In this document: positions 43,900 to 51,878 of the stretch, piece by piece
Position numbering within the stretch: position 1 is the first letter of the stretch
How the letters are laid out: each line of letters starts with the position of its first letter
DNA from: Avimonas intestinalis
GTDB lineage: Bacteria > Bacillota > Clostridia > Oscillospirales > Acutalibacteraceae
NCBI GenBank assembly: GCA_904380375.1
Contig: CAJFID010000009.1
Coordinates: forward strand, 1-64,000
Length of the DNA stretch: 64,000 bases
Reading direction: 5' to 3'
The notes under the pieces: model-generated
What the model was told of the DNA's origin: nothing
Databases searched by the model: none
The model's input: only the letters and a program-made list of their open reading frames with translations
Made by a program: the position numbers and the translations under genes

Positions 43900-44928
43900 T
43901 TAGCCGAGTACGGTCAGCTGGTCGGCGGGCGCCCAGCCCGCCTGTCCAAGCAGCACACCGGCTTTGCGGCCGTTGATAATCCGGGTAACCGTGTAATCAC
44001 CGTCCACCGTCTGCCCCGGGCTGCCGCCGTAGCTGTCTCCGTAGAGCCGGCCGCTGTAATGCACCCTCGCCCCTACGCGCAGCACCGGCTTTACCCCGCC
44101 GGCCAAAGGTACGTGCAGCACCATCCCAGGCAGCAGGAAATTCGGGTCCGCGCCAATCACGGCCCGGTTGCCGTCATAGGCATACAGCTCCTGCCAGATC
44201 AGGCCGTACCGTGCGGCAATACCGGAGAGGGTGTCCCCCGCCTTCACCGTAACCGTACCCTCCTCCGGCTTGGGATCGGGATCCGGTTCTGGCCGGGGCT
44301 TTTCAAAGCCGTTATAGCCACCCTGCATGATCAGCGAGGCGTAGTCCTTATAGGACAGGTCGCGGTCCACACGGCCGGCGATCCCGTCAACGGCGCCTCC
44401 GCTCGTATACTGCCAGATGCCGAACGGGCTGCCGTAGGTAGGGGTGTCGTTATACTGCGCAATCCACAATTCCTCTTCCTTACGGAATTCCTCGGTCAAA
44501 TAATTGCGGATAAAACTCAAGTTGGAATACACCATCGGGTAATAGCCCGCCGCGCGCATGTCCTCGCACCAGGCCCGGGCGATGGCGGTCACCGCTTCCT
44601 TCGTAAGGTTTTTCTGGGAGCGGTCCTCGATATCGTAGGCCACGGGATACGCAAGCCGGTATCCCCGGATCACGTCCAGGAAAAAGGCTGCCTCCTCGTG
44701 CGCCTCCTCAACCGTAGTGGCATAGGAGTAATGATAGGCGCCAAAGGGAATGCCGACCGCCGCGGCACCTTCGGCGTTCTGATGAAAACGGACGTCCACC
44801 TGACGCTCGCGGTCTTCCCAGCCGTAGGAGGCCCGGATCATCGCAAAATGGATGGATGCAGCCTTGACCTTTGGCCAGTCGATCTCCCCCTGGAAAGTGG
44901 ACACGTCAATCCCCGGATAGGTTGCCAT
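43900..44928 (-). CDS. GH25 lysozyme with LysM and SH3-like domains
   Basis: This 342-residue protein starts MATYPGIDVSTFQGEIDW, the GH25 N-terminus, with YDIEDRSQ supplying the catalytic acidic residues and WIAQYN as a further GH25 motif. A Pro/Asp/Glu linker leads to a LysM repeat (VTVKAGDTLSGIAARYGL) and a C-terminal SH3-like repeat (RVGARVHYSGRLYGD). No signal peptide is visible, so release may be by sporulation, lysis or a dedicated route. It hydrolyses peptidoglycan glycan strands. Confidence 0.9.
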   Translation of the reverse strand: MATYPGIDVSTFQGEIDWPKVKAASIHFAMIRASYGWEDRERQVDVRFHQNAEGAAAVGIPFGAYHYSYATTVEEAHEEAAFFLDVIRGYRLAYPVAYDIEDRSQKNLTKEAVTAIARAWCEDMRAAGYYPMVYSNLSFIRNYLTEEFRKEEELWIAQYNDTPTYGSPFGIWQYTSGGAVDGIAGRVDRDLSYKDYASLIMQGGYNGFEKPRPEPDPDPKPEEGTVTVKAGDTLSGIAARYGLIWQELYAYDGNRAVIGADPNFLLPGMVLHVPLAGGVKPVLRVGARVHYSGRLYGDSYGGSPGQTVDGDYTVTRIINGRKAGVLLGQAGWAPADQLTVLG

Positions 44929-45120
44929 AAAACCACACCTTTCCAAAAATAAAATCGCATTCATGGCATTTTATGCCGCCAAGCGCGGACAGGTTCCTGT
45001 ACTCTTTTTGTTTTAACCAGAATTTATTGGGGAATTTCAAGCCTTCCCGGCAAAAAATATTCTTGGCGAAAAGGCGGAATCCGCTTTTTTGCCTTAGCTT
45101 ACAAAAGGGAGAGAGGGCGA

Positions 45121-45405
45121 ATGAGCCAGAAGGATTTCCTGCGGTATTCCTCCTCCCGGTCCTATGATAACGAAGATGACCGGGAATTGTACGACGAGCT
45201 GTTTGAGGTGGCTTCCTCAATGGAATGCACCGGCCTCATTCCTGCCGCCCCCGAGTCCAACGCCGAAGTGGATTCCTACAGCGAAATTTACGATATCCCG
45301 CTCTCCGGCAGCCCAAGCAAGCCGGCGGGGGAAAGCGGGATAACGGACGGACAAGGCGGGCGTGGGACACGGCGGAAGACGCGCCGTCAGAACCCCAGCT
45401 CTTAA
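45121..45405 (+). CDS. Hypothetical acidic protein
   Basis: This 94-residue frame starts after AAAAGGGAGAGAGG. The first half is acidic (YDNEDDRELYDELFEVASS), and the C-terminal tail is Gly/Arg-rich and basic (GGRGTRRKTRRQ). It has no transmembrane helix or known domain. It is followed after 15 bp by another small gene with a strong ribosome site, so the two look cotranscribed. I do not recognise it. Confidence 0.6.
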   Translation: MSQKDFLRYSSSRSYDNEDDRELYDELFEVASSMECTGLIPAAPESNAEVDSYSEIYDIPLSGSPSKPAGESGITDGQGGRGTRRKTRRQNPSS

Positions 45406-45420
45406 AAAGGAGAACGGCAG

Positions 45421-45582
45421 ATGGCAAAAGCAGGTATGCGCCGTCCGGACCCCAAACAGCCGCACGGCACCGAGAGCAACCACAAGGCACGGTATCCCAA
45501 AAACGAGGTACCGCCCGTCCCCGAACTCCAGGGGCGGGCCAAGACCTCCAAGCAGAAAGCCAAGCCGGTCACGGAGCCATAG
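45421..45582 (+). CDS. Small basic hypothetical protein
   Basis: This 53-residue frame starts at an ATG 9 nt after AAAAAGGAG, one of the best ribosome sites in the region. The product MAKAGMRRPDPKQPHG... is rich in Lys, Pro and Arg and lacks a hydrophobic segment. The pairing with the acidic protein just upstream suggests a small operon. Size and composition resemble small acid-soluble or coat-associated spore proteins, but that is a guess. Confidence 0.6.
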   Translation: MAKAGMRRPDPKQPHGTESNHKARYPKNEVPPVPELQGRAKTSKQKAKPVTEP

Positions 45583-45660
45583 AACCGTCCATGCAAAGCG
45601 GGGGCCGTTCTGTATTGGGATAGCACAAGCCACCGGTTCGGATTGGGATCCGCTCACGTT

Positions 45661-45695
45661 GGGGCGCTGCAAAATCAAGCCTTTTGCAGCGCCCC
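45661..45695. terminator. Bidirectional terminator
   Basis: GGGGCGCTGCAAAA (45661-45674) and TTTTGCAGCGCCCC (45682-45695) form a perfect 14-bp stem between the small-protein genes and the convergent SleL-like gene. Confidence 0.85.
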
Positions 45696-45715
45696 TTATT
45701 CCTGCCTCCCGTGCT

Positions 45716-46999
45716 CTACAGCACCTTGCGGATATTGTACAGGGAATTCAGTACCAGCCAGTTCTGCGGGAAATATTTCATCACGGTCCAGTAGCTCCCG
45801 CCTTCAAAACCGTATTCCGGGATCAGGGCCAGCTTGGCGTTGACGCTGCGCGCGTCCTCAAACCATACCTCGTGCCCGCGTCCTTGCTCGTCAAAATATC
45901 CATAGAAGGGGGCTTGCGCAACGGGATCAAAAGAAATGGCCGCATTGCGGGCGACCGCCTGCTCAACGGCTGCTACATTGGACAGGGAGCGCGCTTGGGA
46001 TTCCCCCCGTATAAACGGCAGCGTCCAATCATAGCCGTAATTGGGGATCCCCATGAAGATCTTATCCGCCGGCATCTGGGTTACGGCGTAATCGAGCACC
46101 TCACGCACTTTGTCAATAGGGGCAACCGCCATGGGCGGGCCGTAGGTATACCCCCATTCGTAGGTCATCAGGAGGACATAATTCGCGGCGGCGGCAATCC
46201 CGGCGTAGTCGTGTCCCTGATACAGAAGCCCCGGCTGGGCGGAGTCGGTTTTGGGCGCCAGGGCCGCGACAACGATAAAGCCTTCCGCGTTCAGCCGCTC
46301 CCGCACATTGCGGATGAAGGTGGTATAGGCGTCCCGGTCCTCCGGCCGGACAAACTCAAAATCAATATCTAGGCCGTAATATCCTTTTTCGCGCAGCGTG
46401 ACGAGGATTTCATTGATCAGCCGCTCCTGGACCGCCGGATTGTTGACCACAGCGGAGGATAATGCGTTATTGAAGTTTCCTTCAGCCGTCATGGTTGAGA
46501 CCAGCATCAACGGCGCGACGCCGTATTCTCTGGCAATGGCGATGACCTCTTCGTCGTCAATCCCGACCAGCCCGCCTTCCGGCGTGATCCCGTAGGTGAA
46601 AAGAGTGAGATAGGTCAAATACGGCAGCGTTTTCCGGAGGACCTGCCGGTCTATATATGGATAAGCATATCCGTTAACCGCTATGTCCCCTTGTTTTTCC
46701 TGCGCGTAGTCAATGACCAGCACCTGGCCGGGAGTGATCGCCGGCAGTCCGTTCAGCTGGGGGTTGTTGCGCAGGAGCTGGTTAATCGTCACGCCGTATT
46801 GCTCCGCGATGCTATTCAGCGTATCCCCCGCCGTTACGGTATAGACCTGGCGGGGATACAGAATCACGATGGTCTGGCCGACAGCCAGATGATAAGGAGG
46901 CGTCAGCTCGTTATCCTGCGCCAGGCGGGCCGCCGTCGTTCCATAGGCTTGGGCAATCGCATACAGGCTCTCCCCCTGCCGTATCACATGAATATCCAT
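45716..46999 (-). CDS. LysM-GH18 spore germination hydrolase (SleL/YaaH-like)
   Basis: This 427-residue protein has two N-terminal LysM repeats (about residues 3-47, HVIRQGESLYAIAQAYG; and 51-95, VYTVTAGDTLNSIAEQYG) and a GH18 domain. The catalytic motif GLDIDFEF provides the DxxDxE. The layout matches SleL/YaaH, which cleaves cortex peptidoglycan during spore germination. It has no signal peptide, as is common for coat proteins. The call supports a spore-forming host. Confidence 0.9.
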   Translation of the reverse strand: MDIHVIRQGESLYAIAQAYGTTAARLAQDNELTPPYHLAVGQTIVILYPRQVYTVTAGDTLNSIAEQYGVTINQLLRNNPQLNGLPAITPGQVLVIDYAQEKQGDIAVNGYAYPYIDRQVLRKTLPYLTYLTLFTYGITPEGGLVGIDDEEVIAIAREYGVAPLMLVSTMTAEGNFNNALSSAVVNNPAVQERLINEILVTLREKGYYGLDIDFEFVRPEDRDAYTTFIRNVRERLNAEGFIVVAALAPKTDSAQPGLLYQGHDYAGIAAAANYVLLMTYEWGYTYGPPMAVAPIDKVREVLDYAVTQMPADKIFMGIPNYGYDWTLPFIRGESQARSLSNVAAVEQAVARNAAISFDPVAQAPFYGYFDEQGRGHEVWFEDARSVNAKLALIPEYGFEGGSYWTVMKYFPQNWLVLNSLYNIRKVL

Positions 47000-47146
47000 T
47001 TCGGCTCATCATCCTTTCACTCGGCTTTGGCGTCGCCGCCGGAATAGTCTATGTATATGCGCCGAAACCGAGCCGCAGGCCTGACCGGGGCGAAAAGCCG
47101 CCTATTTTCCTCCGTTATGGATAGAGGCTGCCTTTGCCGGAGCGGC

Positions 47147-47815
47147 TCATCCCTGCCAGGCGGACAGCAGCTTCATCACCGCCAAGATGAGCAGCAGGAC
47201 GCCCCCCAGCCAGGAAAGGTCGAGCGGCAGCTTTTGCGCCGCCTTCCTGCCGAGCGATGAGCCCAGCAAGACGCTCAGGGCGCCGATCCCCAGCGAGAGC
47301 AAAGCCGCCGCCAGAAAGCTGACTGCCGCCAAGCCGGCGCCAAATCCGGCGGCTAGGCCGTCAAGGGAAAGGGCGGCCGCCAGCGGGGCTGCCTCCCGCG
47401 GGGAAAGGCTGTGCGAATGGTCGCTGTCGGCCCCCTCCGGATTGGCATAGACGTTCAGGATAAACCGGAGCTCAAACCCGGCGACCTTCCATTCCCGCCG
47501 GACGGTGATATGCCGCCGCAGGAAGGCCTTTAGGCTACAATCAAACAGCTTGGCTAAGCCCAGCAAAAGCAGGATACCGGACGACAGTGCTCGTGTCAGG
47601 CCGGGAGGCAGAAAGGGGCGGAGCACCCCTCCGAGCAGGAGGGAAAGCAGCAGCATCGCCGTGCTGACGCCGGTGATTACCGCTAGCGAAGCCGCCGGAA
47701 TCCGGATCCCGCCCATGCCGTAGGCAAAGCTTGCCGCGAAAGCATCGGCCGATACCGCCGTCACCAGCAGGAAAACCGCAAGGAAGGAAAGCCAGGGCAG
47801 GGATATCCAGTCCAT
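47147..47815 (-). CDS. ytaF: Sporulation membrane protein YtaF-like
   Basis: This 222-residue protein has about six hydrophobic helices. The first includes the VSADAFAASFAYGMGGIRIP motif, and its counterpart ALSLDGLAAGFGAGLA lies after a central hydrophilic loop. The two-fold arrangement with Asp in each repeat is shared by YtaF and the MntP manganese exporters. The loop LNVYANPEGADSDHSHSLSPREA favours YtaF. Function is a probable cation transporter linked to sporulation. Confidence 0.85.
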   Translation of the reverse strand: MDWISLPWLSFLAVFLLVTAVSADAFAASFAYGMGGIRIPAASLAVITGVSTAMLLLSLLLGGVLRPFLPPGLTRALSSGILLLLGLAKLFDCSLKAFLRRHITVRREWKVAGFELRFILNVYANPEGADSDHSHSLSPREAAPLAAALSLDGLAAGFGAGLAAVSFLAAALLSLGIGALSVLLGSSLGRKAAQKLPLDLSWLGGVLLLILAVMKLLSAWQG

Positions 47816-48022
47816 TTAGATAACCGCCTTTCGGAAACAGCGTGCGGAAAACCGGCGATAAGGCGCTTGGTCTCCGCCGTTCCTTTGACTGTATACAGCA
47901 TTTTGCATGGCTCCTTTTTTATCCTATGACAGCTGCCACAGAGCCGACACCGTTTGCCGCTTCGCCATGCCGTGGTTTCGGTAAACGAATGTATGCCCGA
48001 AGCCGGGTGCTCAGTTCCGAAA

Positions 48023-48066
48023 AAAGGAAAGGCCCTGACCTTTCTGCGGGCCAGGGCCTTTCCTTT
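48023..48066. terminator. Terminator of the ACP/BtrH-like operon
   Basis: AAAGGAAAGGCCCTG (48023-48037) pairs perfectly with CAGGGCCTTTCCTTT (48052-48066). On the minus strand a T run follows (complement of AAAAA). Confidence 0.85.
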
Positions 48067-48093
48067 ACAAATATAGTTTCGCTTGCGGCGAAA

Positions 48094-49155
48094 TCAGCCG
48101 TTTTTCAGCGCTTCCAGCAGGCGGACAGAGCCCTCCCAGTCGGCGGCCTGCGCCCGGCGCAGATGTTCAACCGCATCCGAAAGGGCCGAGCGATCCTGCG
48201 CCGCCTGGGATTTCAGGGCATAATTGCGGGCCAAGAGGCATTCCCTTCCCGCCCGTTCAAGCAGGCCGCAGCAGCGGTCGGACGGATCCAGCCGCTTTTG
48301 GCCCACGAGGTAAGCGATCCGGCGGAGGGCCAGCATCTTATGGCAGTGTTCGAGCTGGATCGGCTGGGTGATCAGGCGCACCTTGGGGTTTTCCTGAACC
48401 AGCTCTAGAAAATCAAAGAGGGAAAGGTAAACGTCAAGGCCGAAAAATGTGGCGTCTTTGGTTTCCCGTCCCCCGGGATAGAGATCGTACAGCGTCGTCT
48501 CGCAGCGGGACTGGACGTATTCCGTCAGCTCCCGGACGGTTTTATCCGGGTCGTAGGCATACCAATCGCAGTCGCGCAGCTCTAGGATATCCAGCCCAGA
48601 CAAATAATCCCAGGCGTTGCCCTCCGCATTGCTTTGAAAGGCCGCGCGGAAGTCCTCGCAGCTCCCGGTAAAGGTGCGGTACCGCCGCCCTTCAATATAA
48701 TCGCAGAAGAGGATCTCGTTTTCCGTATAGCCGTAGACCAGCACTTCGTGATAAAAATGCGTTTTATGATAGGAAAGCGGGTATACCGGCAGATAATAGC
48801 GGTCAATATGCAGAAAGACGTAATAGCCGCTTTGGATGACCCTTTTTATAAAGGCGATGCAGTCCAGCCCGGTCGCCGCCAGCACCGCATGGGGCAGGTT
48901 GTGACGGATGATCCACGGGCAGTTTCCCCAGAGGTCAAGCATCACAAAATCCGCCACAAAGCCCTGGGTGTAGTCCTTGCGGATTTCCAGGTTCAAAAAA
49001 TTGTTGGCGATCCACGGCAGGGGCTGTTCCCCTTTGGCGCCGAGAAGCGCCAAAAGCGCGCCGTCCCGCGCATGGTATGAATTCTCAGGCAGACGGACCG
49101 GAAGCGCCAGGCATGGCGCAAGGTTTTCCGGCCCACCCGTCGCTAGAATACCCAT
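48094..49155 (-). CDS. BtrH-like N-terminal-domain protein
   Basis: This 353-residue protein resembles the butirosin BtrH N-terminal (papain-like) family, best seen in GYYVFLHIDRYYLPV, SYHKTHFYHEVLVYGY and ILFCDYIEGRRYRTF. These are the beta-hairpin and His/Asp region of papain-like folds. The N-terminal segment reads ENSYHARDGALLALLG where related enzymes have a Cys, so the nucleophile may be lost or supplied elsewhere (Cys15, Cys151). In butirosin, BtrH moves an acyl chain from an ACP to an amine. It is the last gene of the operon and overlaps the ACP gene by 13 bp. Confidence 0.65.
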   Translation of the reverse strand: MGILATGGPENLAPCLALPVRLPENSYHARDGALLALLGAKGEQPLPWIANNFLNLEIRKDYTQGFVADFVMLDLWGNCPWIIRHNLPHAVLAATGLDCIAFIKRVIQSGYYVFLHIDRYYLPVYPLSYHKTHFYHEVLVYGYTENEILFCDYIEGRRYRTFTGSCEDFRAAFQSNAEGNAWDYLSGLDILELRDCDWYAYDPDKTVRELTEYVQSRCETTLYDLYPGGRETKDATFFGLDVYLSLFDFLELVQENPKVRLITQPIQLEHCHKMLALRRIAYLVGQKRLDPSDRCCGLLERAGRECLLARNYALKSQAAQDRSALSDAVEHLRRAQAADWEGSVRLLEALKNG

Positions 49156-49472
49156 TGACGGCCATTCCCCCTTTCCTGCGGGCAGGCTTCGCCCTCTCCT
49201 TTCGGGGCTCCGGCATCCCCCGCCGCGCCGCGGACCATCTCGGTGATTTTTCGCAGCGTATTCATCCGGGAAAACAGCATCCCGTCTTCCGGCACGCGGA
49301 TGGCGAAGGTTTTCTCAAGCTCTACCACCACCGCTACATAGTCCAGGGAATCCATCCCCAGCTCCTGTAAATCCTCATCTGCCAAAGCGGGCGTGATTTC
49401 CAGCGGCGAGGCCGCGCGCATGATCGCTTTGCCGACCGATTCCAGCGTGACCGCCCTGACTTTATCCGGCAT
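49143..49472 (-). CDS. Acyl carrier protein (distal copy)
   Basis: This 109-residue protein has a carrier domain with the phosphopantetheine site LGMDSLDYVAVVVELE (Ser42). It has a long hydrophilic C-terminal tail (about 85-109) not found in normal ACPs. The ATG at 49472 follows AGGAGGAGGAC. It overlaps the CYTH gene by 11 bp and the BtrH-like gene by 13 bp. It is likely to carry a growing or starter acyl chain in this operon, not in fatty acid synthesis. Confidence 0.87.
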   Translation of the reverse strand: MPDKVRAVTLESVGKAIMRAASPLEITPALADEDLQELGMDSLDYVAVVVELEKTFAIRVPEDGMLFSRMNTLRKITEMVRGAAGDAGAPKGEGEACPQERGNGRQWVF

Positions 49473-50145
49473 TGTTCCTGTCCTCCTCCTTTTCCGGCAT
49501 CCGGCCGGCTTTGCGCACCGGCGGGCCGATGTCCTCGTCAGCCGCCGGCCGTCCGGCAAAGCCGAGATCCATCTCGGCGGCCCTTTGCCTTTCACGCGCC
49601 CGTGCGGCAAAAAAGCGGGTAGCTTTCCCGCCGCCGGACGGCAATTCCGATAGGCCGAAGCTTTCCAACAACCACCGGCTTTGCTCCAAAGCATCCGGGC
49701 GGAATTCCGCTTCCAGCTCAAAATCGGTGATCCCTTCGTAAAAATTCACGTCAAAATCCAGGCGCAGTCCGTCTTGCAGAGCAAAGCGGGTGCGGCGCGT
49801 TACCAGGCTCCCCTGGCGAAAAAAATGCCGGCCTGGGAAGCCCTTCAGCTTTAGGCTGTCCGGCACGCTGTCAATCACGCAGCGGCGTTCCTGGCTGCGG
49901 CGGTATGCCTCCGGCCCGGAAAAATGCGCCTTGCTCTGCAGCCAAAGCCCCTCCTGGGTCTGGCGGATCCGCAGGGTGATATCCTGCGCCTGAAGCAGCC
50001 CGTCGGCGGTATCGTAGTAATAGTTCACCTGTACGGCGTCTTTGACAGGGGCGTCGGGAAAAGCGGCGCGGATGCGGGCCATCAAGCGATAAAACGCTTC
50101 CCGCTCCATCAGCCGCTTATATTCCGTTTCAACAAACGCACACAT
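49462..50145 (-). CDS. CYTH-fold protein in the ACP operon
   Basis: This 227-residue protein starts with VETEYKRL, the ExExK signature of the CYTH/triphosphate tunnel superfamily. Tunnel-type strands follow: VNYYYDTADGLLQAQDITLRIR, LWLQSKAHF, and RLDFDVNFYEGITDFELEAEF. The active-site carboxylates and basic residues look preserved. The C-terminal third is a hydrophilic extension. It could bind or hydrolyse a triphosphate or a nucleotide-activated intermediate. A CYTH protein in a natural-product operon is unusual. The ATG at 50145 follows AGGAGG. Confidence 0.75.
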   Translation of the reverse strand: MCAFVETEYKRLMEREAFYRLMARIRAAFPDAPVKDAVQVNYYYDTADGLLQAQDITLRIRQTQEGLWLQSKAHFSGPEAYRRSQERRCVIDSVPDSLKLKGFPGRHFFRQGSLVTRRTRFALQDGLRLDFDVNFYEGITDFELEAEFRPDALEQSRWLLESFGLSELPSGGGKATRFFAARARERQRAAEMDLGFAGRPAADEDIGPPVRKAGRMPEKEEDRNNAG

Positions 50146-50182
50146 CGCATTTTCCTCCTTTCCTGCACCGGTCTTGCACCGG

Positions 50183-51598
50183 CTACGCCCCCTCCTCCCG
50201 GCCATACGGCCAGGCGGTCTTGGGACGGACCAGCTTCCCGGAGCCGTTGCGCTGGAGCCGGTCGGTCAGCTCCACCATATCGGGCATTTGGTAGGGGGAA
50301 AGCCGCCGCCGGCACACCGCGAGGAAGTCCGCCTTGCCTGCCGCCGGGTCGGACAGGACGGCCTTTACGGCGATCCGCTGCCCTCCCCCGCTTTGCTGTA
50401 CGCCGTAGGCGAGGACTTCCCGCACCAATCCGTCCTGCTGAAGCGCGTTTTCAATCTCCTGGGGGTAGATATTCATCCCCGCGCGGATAATCAGGTTGTC
50501 CCGCCGGGCGTGGATGGCAACCAGCCCCTCTTCATCGATTGCGGCGATATCCCCTGTGTGGAGCCAGCCGTCCCGCATCACGCGCGCCGTCTGTTCCGGC
50601 TGGCCATAATACCCTTTCATCAGGCTGGGCCCCCGCACCAGCAGTTCCCCGGCCTGCCCGGCGGGAACCGGCGCGCCGGCTTCGTCCGCCACCCGTACCT
50701 CAAGGGAAGCGAGCGGCCGGCCTACGCTGGTCGGCTTTTCGTCAAACCGTTCCGGCGGAAGGGCACAGACGCGGGGGCTGGCCTCGGTTAAGCCGTATAC
50801 GTTGTAAATCGCGGCAGCGGGCAGAGCCTTCCGCATGGCCTGAGCGACCGCAGGCGTCATGCATTCCCCGCTGACCGCCGCACAGCGCAGGCCAAGGGGC
50901 CGGGAAAGCCGCCCCGCCAGGGCGCAAAGGTGGCGGAAGAGGGTGGGCGTCCCGCAGAGGGCGGTGATTCCCCGCCCGCCGATCTGCTCCCCGATCCGCA
51001 GGGGGTTGAACGCCCCGTCATAGAAAACGATGTCCGCCCCCGTCGCAAGGGAAATCAGGAATTCCCCCGTCAGCACCGCACAATGGTAGAGGGGGCGGAC
51101 GATCAGGAGGCGATCCCCCTCCCCGATACGGAAATACCGCTCAATATCCCGGAGGTTGACCAAAAGCCCCGTATCGGTAATCATCGCCCCTTTCGGGCTG
51201 CCGGTGGTGCCGGAGGTACACATAATCAGCGCCACATCCGATAAATCCTCCCTTTCCGGCTGCGGCTCACCGCGGTATTCCAGCCGCAGCGAGCCGTCCG
51301 GCCCCCGGTCGGTTAAGAAGGCGGTCAGCCCGATCCCCTCAACGATTTTGCGGCAATGCTCCGCCCCGTAGCGCGGGGAAAGGGGAACCGCCGTCGCCCC
51401 CGCCGCCAGGCAGGCCAGGAGCCCCTGCGCCGTGTGCAGCTCCCGGGCGCAGTCCAAGCCGATTTTCCCGGCTGGGAGGATGCGCGCCCTCTTTTCGGCA
51501 TCGTCGGCGAGCGCGGGGAAGCTCCAGGCCTCCTGCCCGTCACAGACGGTGCTGCCGGGATGTGCGAGCATCCGCTTTTTCAAATATTCCCACAGCAA
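50183..51598 (-). CDS. Acyl/aminoacyl-AMP ligase (stand-alone adenylation enzyme)
   Basis: This 471-residue class I adenylate-forming enzyme has the ATP loop CTSGTTGSPKGAM (about residues 127-139), YNVYGLTEASPR, GWLHTGDIAAIDEEG, RRDNLIIRAGMNIYPQEIE and the C-terminal lysine motif RNGSGKLVRPK. It should activate a carboxylic or amino acid as adenylate and load it on one of the two ACPs encoded beside it. No condensation or carrier domain is fused. The start is a TTG at 51598, 6 nt after GGGAGGGA. The substrate is unknown. Confidence 0.9.
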   Translation of the reverse strand: MLWEYLKKRMLAHPGSTVCDGQEAWSFPALADDAEKRARILPAGKIGLDCARELHTAQGLLACLAAGATAVPLSPRYGAEHCRKIVEGIGLTAFLTDRGPDGSLRLEYRGEPQPEREDLSDVALIMCTSGTTGSPKGAMITDTGLLVNLRDIERYFRIGEGDRLLIVRPLYHCAVLTGEFLISLATGADIVFYDGAFNPLRIGEQIGGRGITALCGTPTLFRHLCALAGRLSRPLGLRCAAVSGECMTPAVAQAMRKALPAAAIYNVYGLTEASPRVCALPPERFDEKPTSVGRPLASLEVRVADEAGAPVPAGQAGELLVRGPSLMKGYYGQPEQTARVMRDGWLHTGDIAAIDEEGLVAIHARRDNLIIRAGMNIYPQEIENALQQDGLVREVLAYGVQQSGGGQRIAVKAVLSDPAAGKADFLAVCRRRLSPYQMPDMVELTDRLQRNGSGKLVRPKTAWPYGREEGA

Positions 51599-51620
51599 AA
51601 CCGATCCCTCCCGTTTGAGC

Positions 51621-51878
51621 TCAGCCGGCCCGGTATTTGTCCACCAGGTCATACAAATCCCCTACGGTCTCCAGCGCCTGGGGGTCAAGATCGGATTCTC
51701 CGATGGTGATCGCAAAGCGTTCCTCCAGCGCCACCATCAGCTCCACCATTTTGAGCGAATCAAAGCCCAGCTCGTCCCTTAAGCTGGTGCCTTCCCCTAT
51801 GCCCGCCGCTTCGGGCTGGCCGTCCAAGAGGCTCAAGGTCGCCGCCACCTCATTGACCGCCGTGTGTATGGATTCCAT
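51621..51878 (-). CDS. Acyl carrier protein (proximal copy)
   Basis: This 85-residue carrier protein has the phosphopantetheine site LRDELGFDSLKMVELMVALEE (Ser41) and normal ACP length. The ATG at 51878 lies 8 nt after AGGAGG; an ATG two codons earlier is also possible. It overlaps the previous gene by 29 bp and is 22 bp before the ligase gene, so it is probably the ligase's direct partner. Confidence 0.9.
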   Translation of the reverse strand: MESIHTAVNEVAATLSLLDGQPEAAGIGEGTSLRDELGFDSLKMVELMVALEERFAITIGESDLDPQALETVGDLYDLVDKYRAG

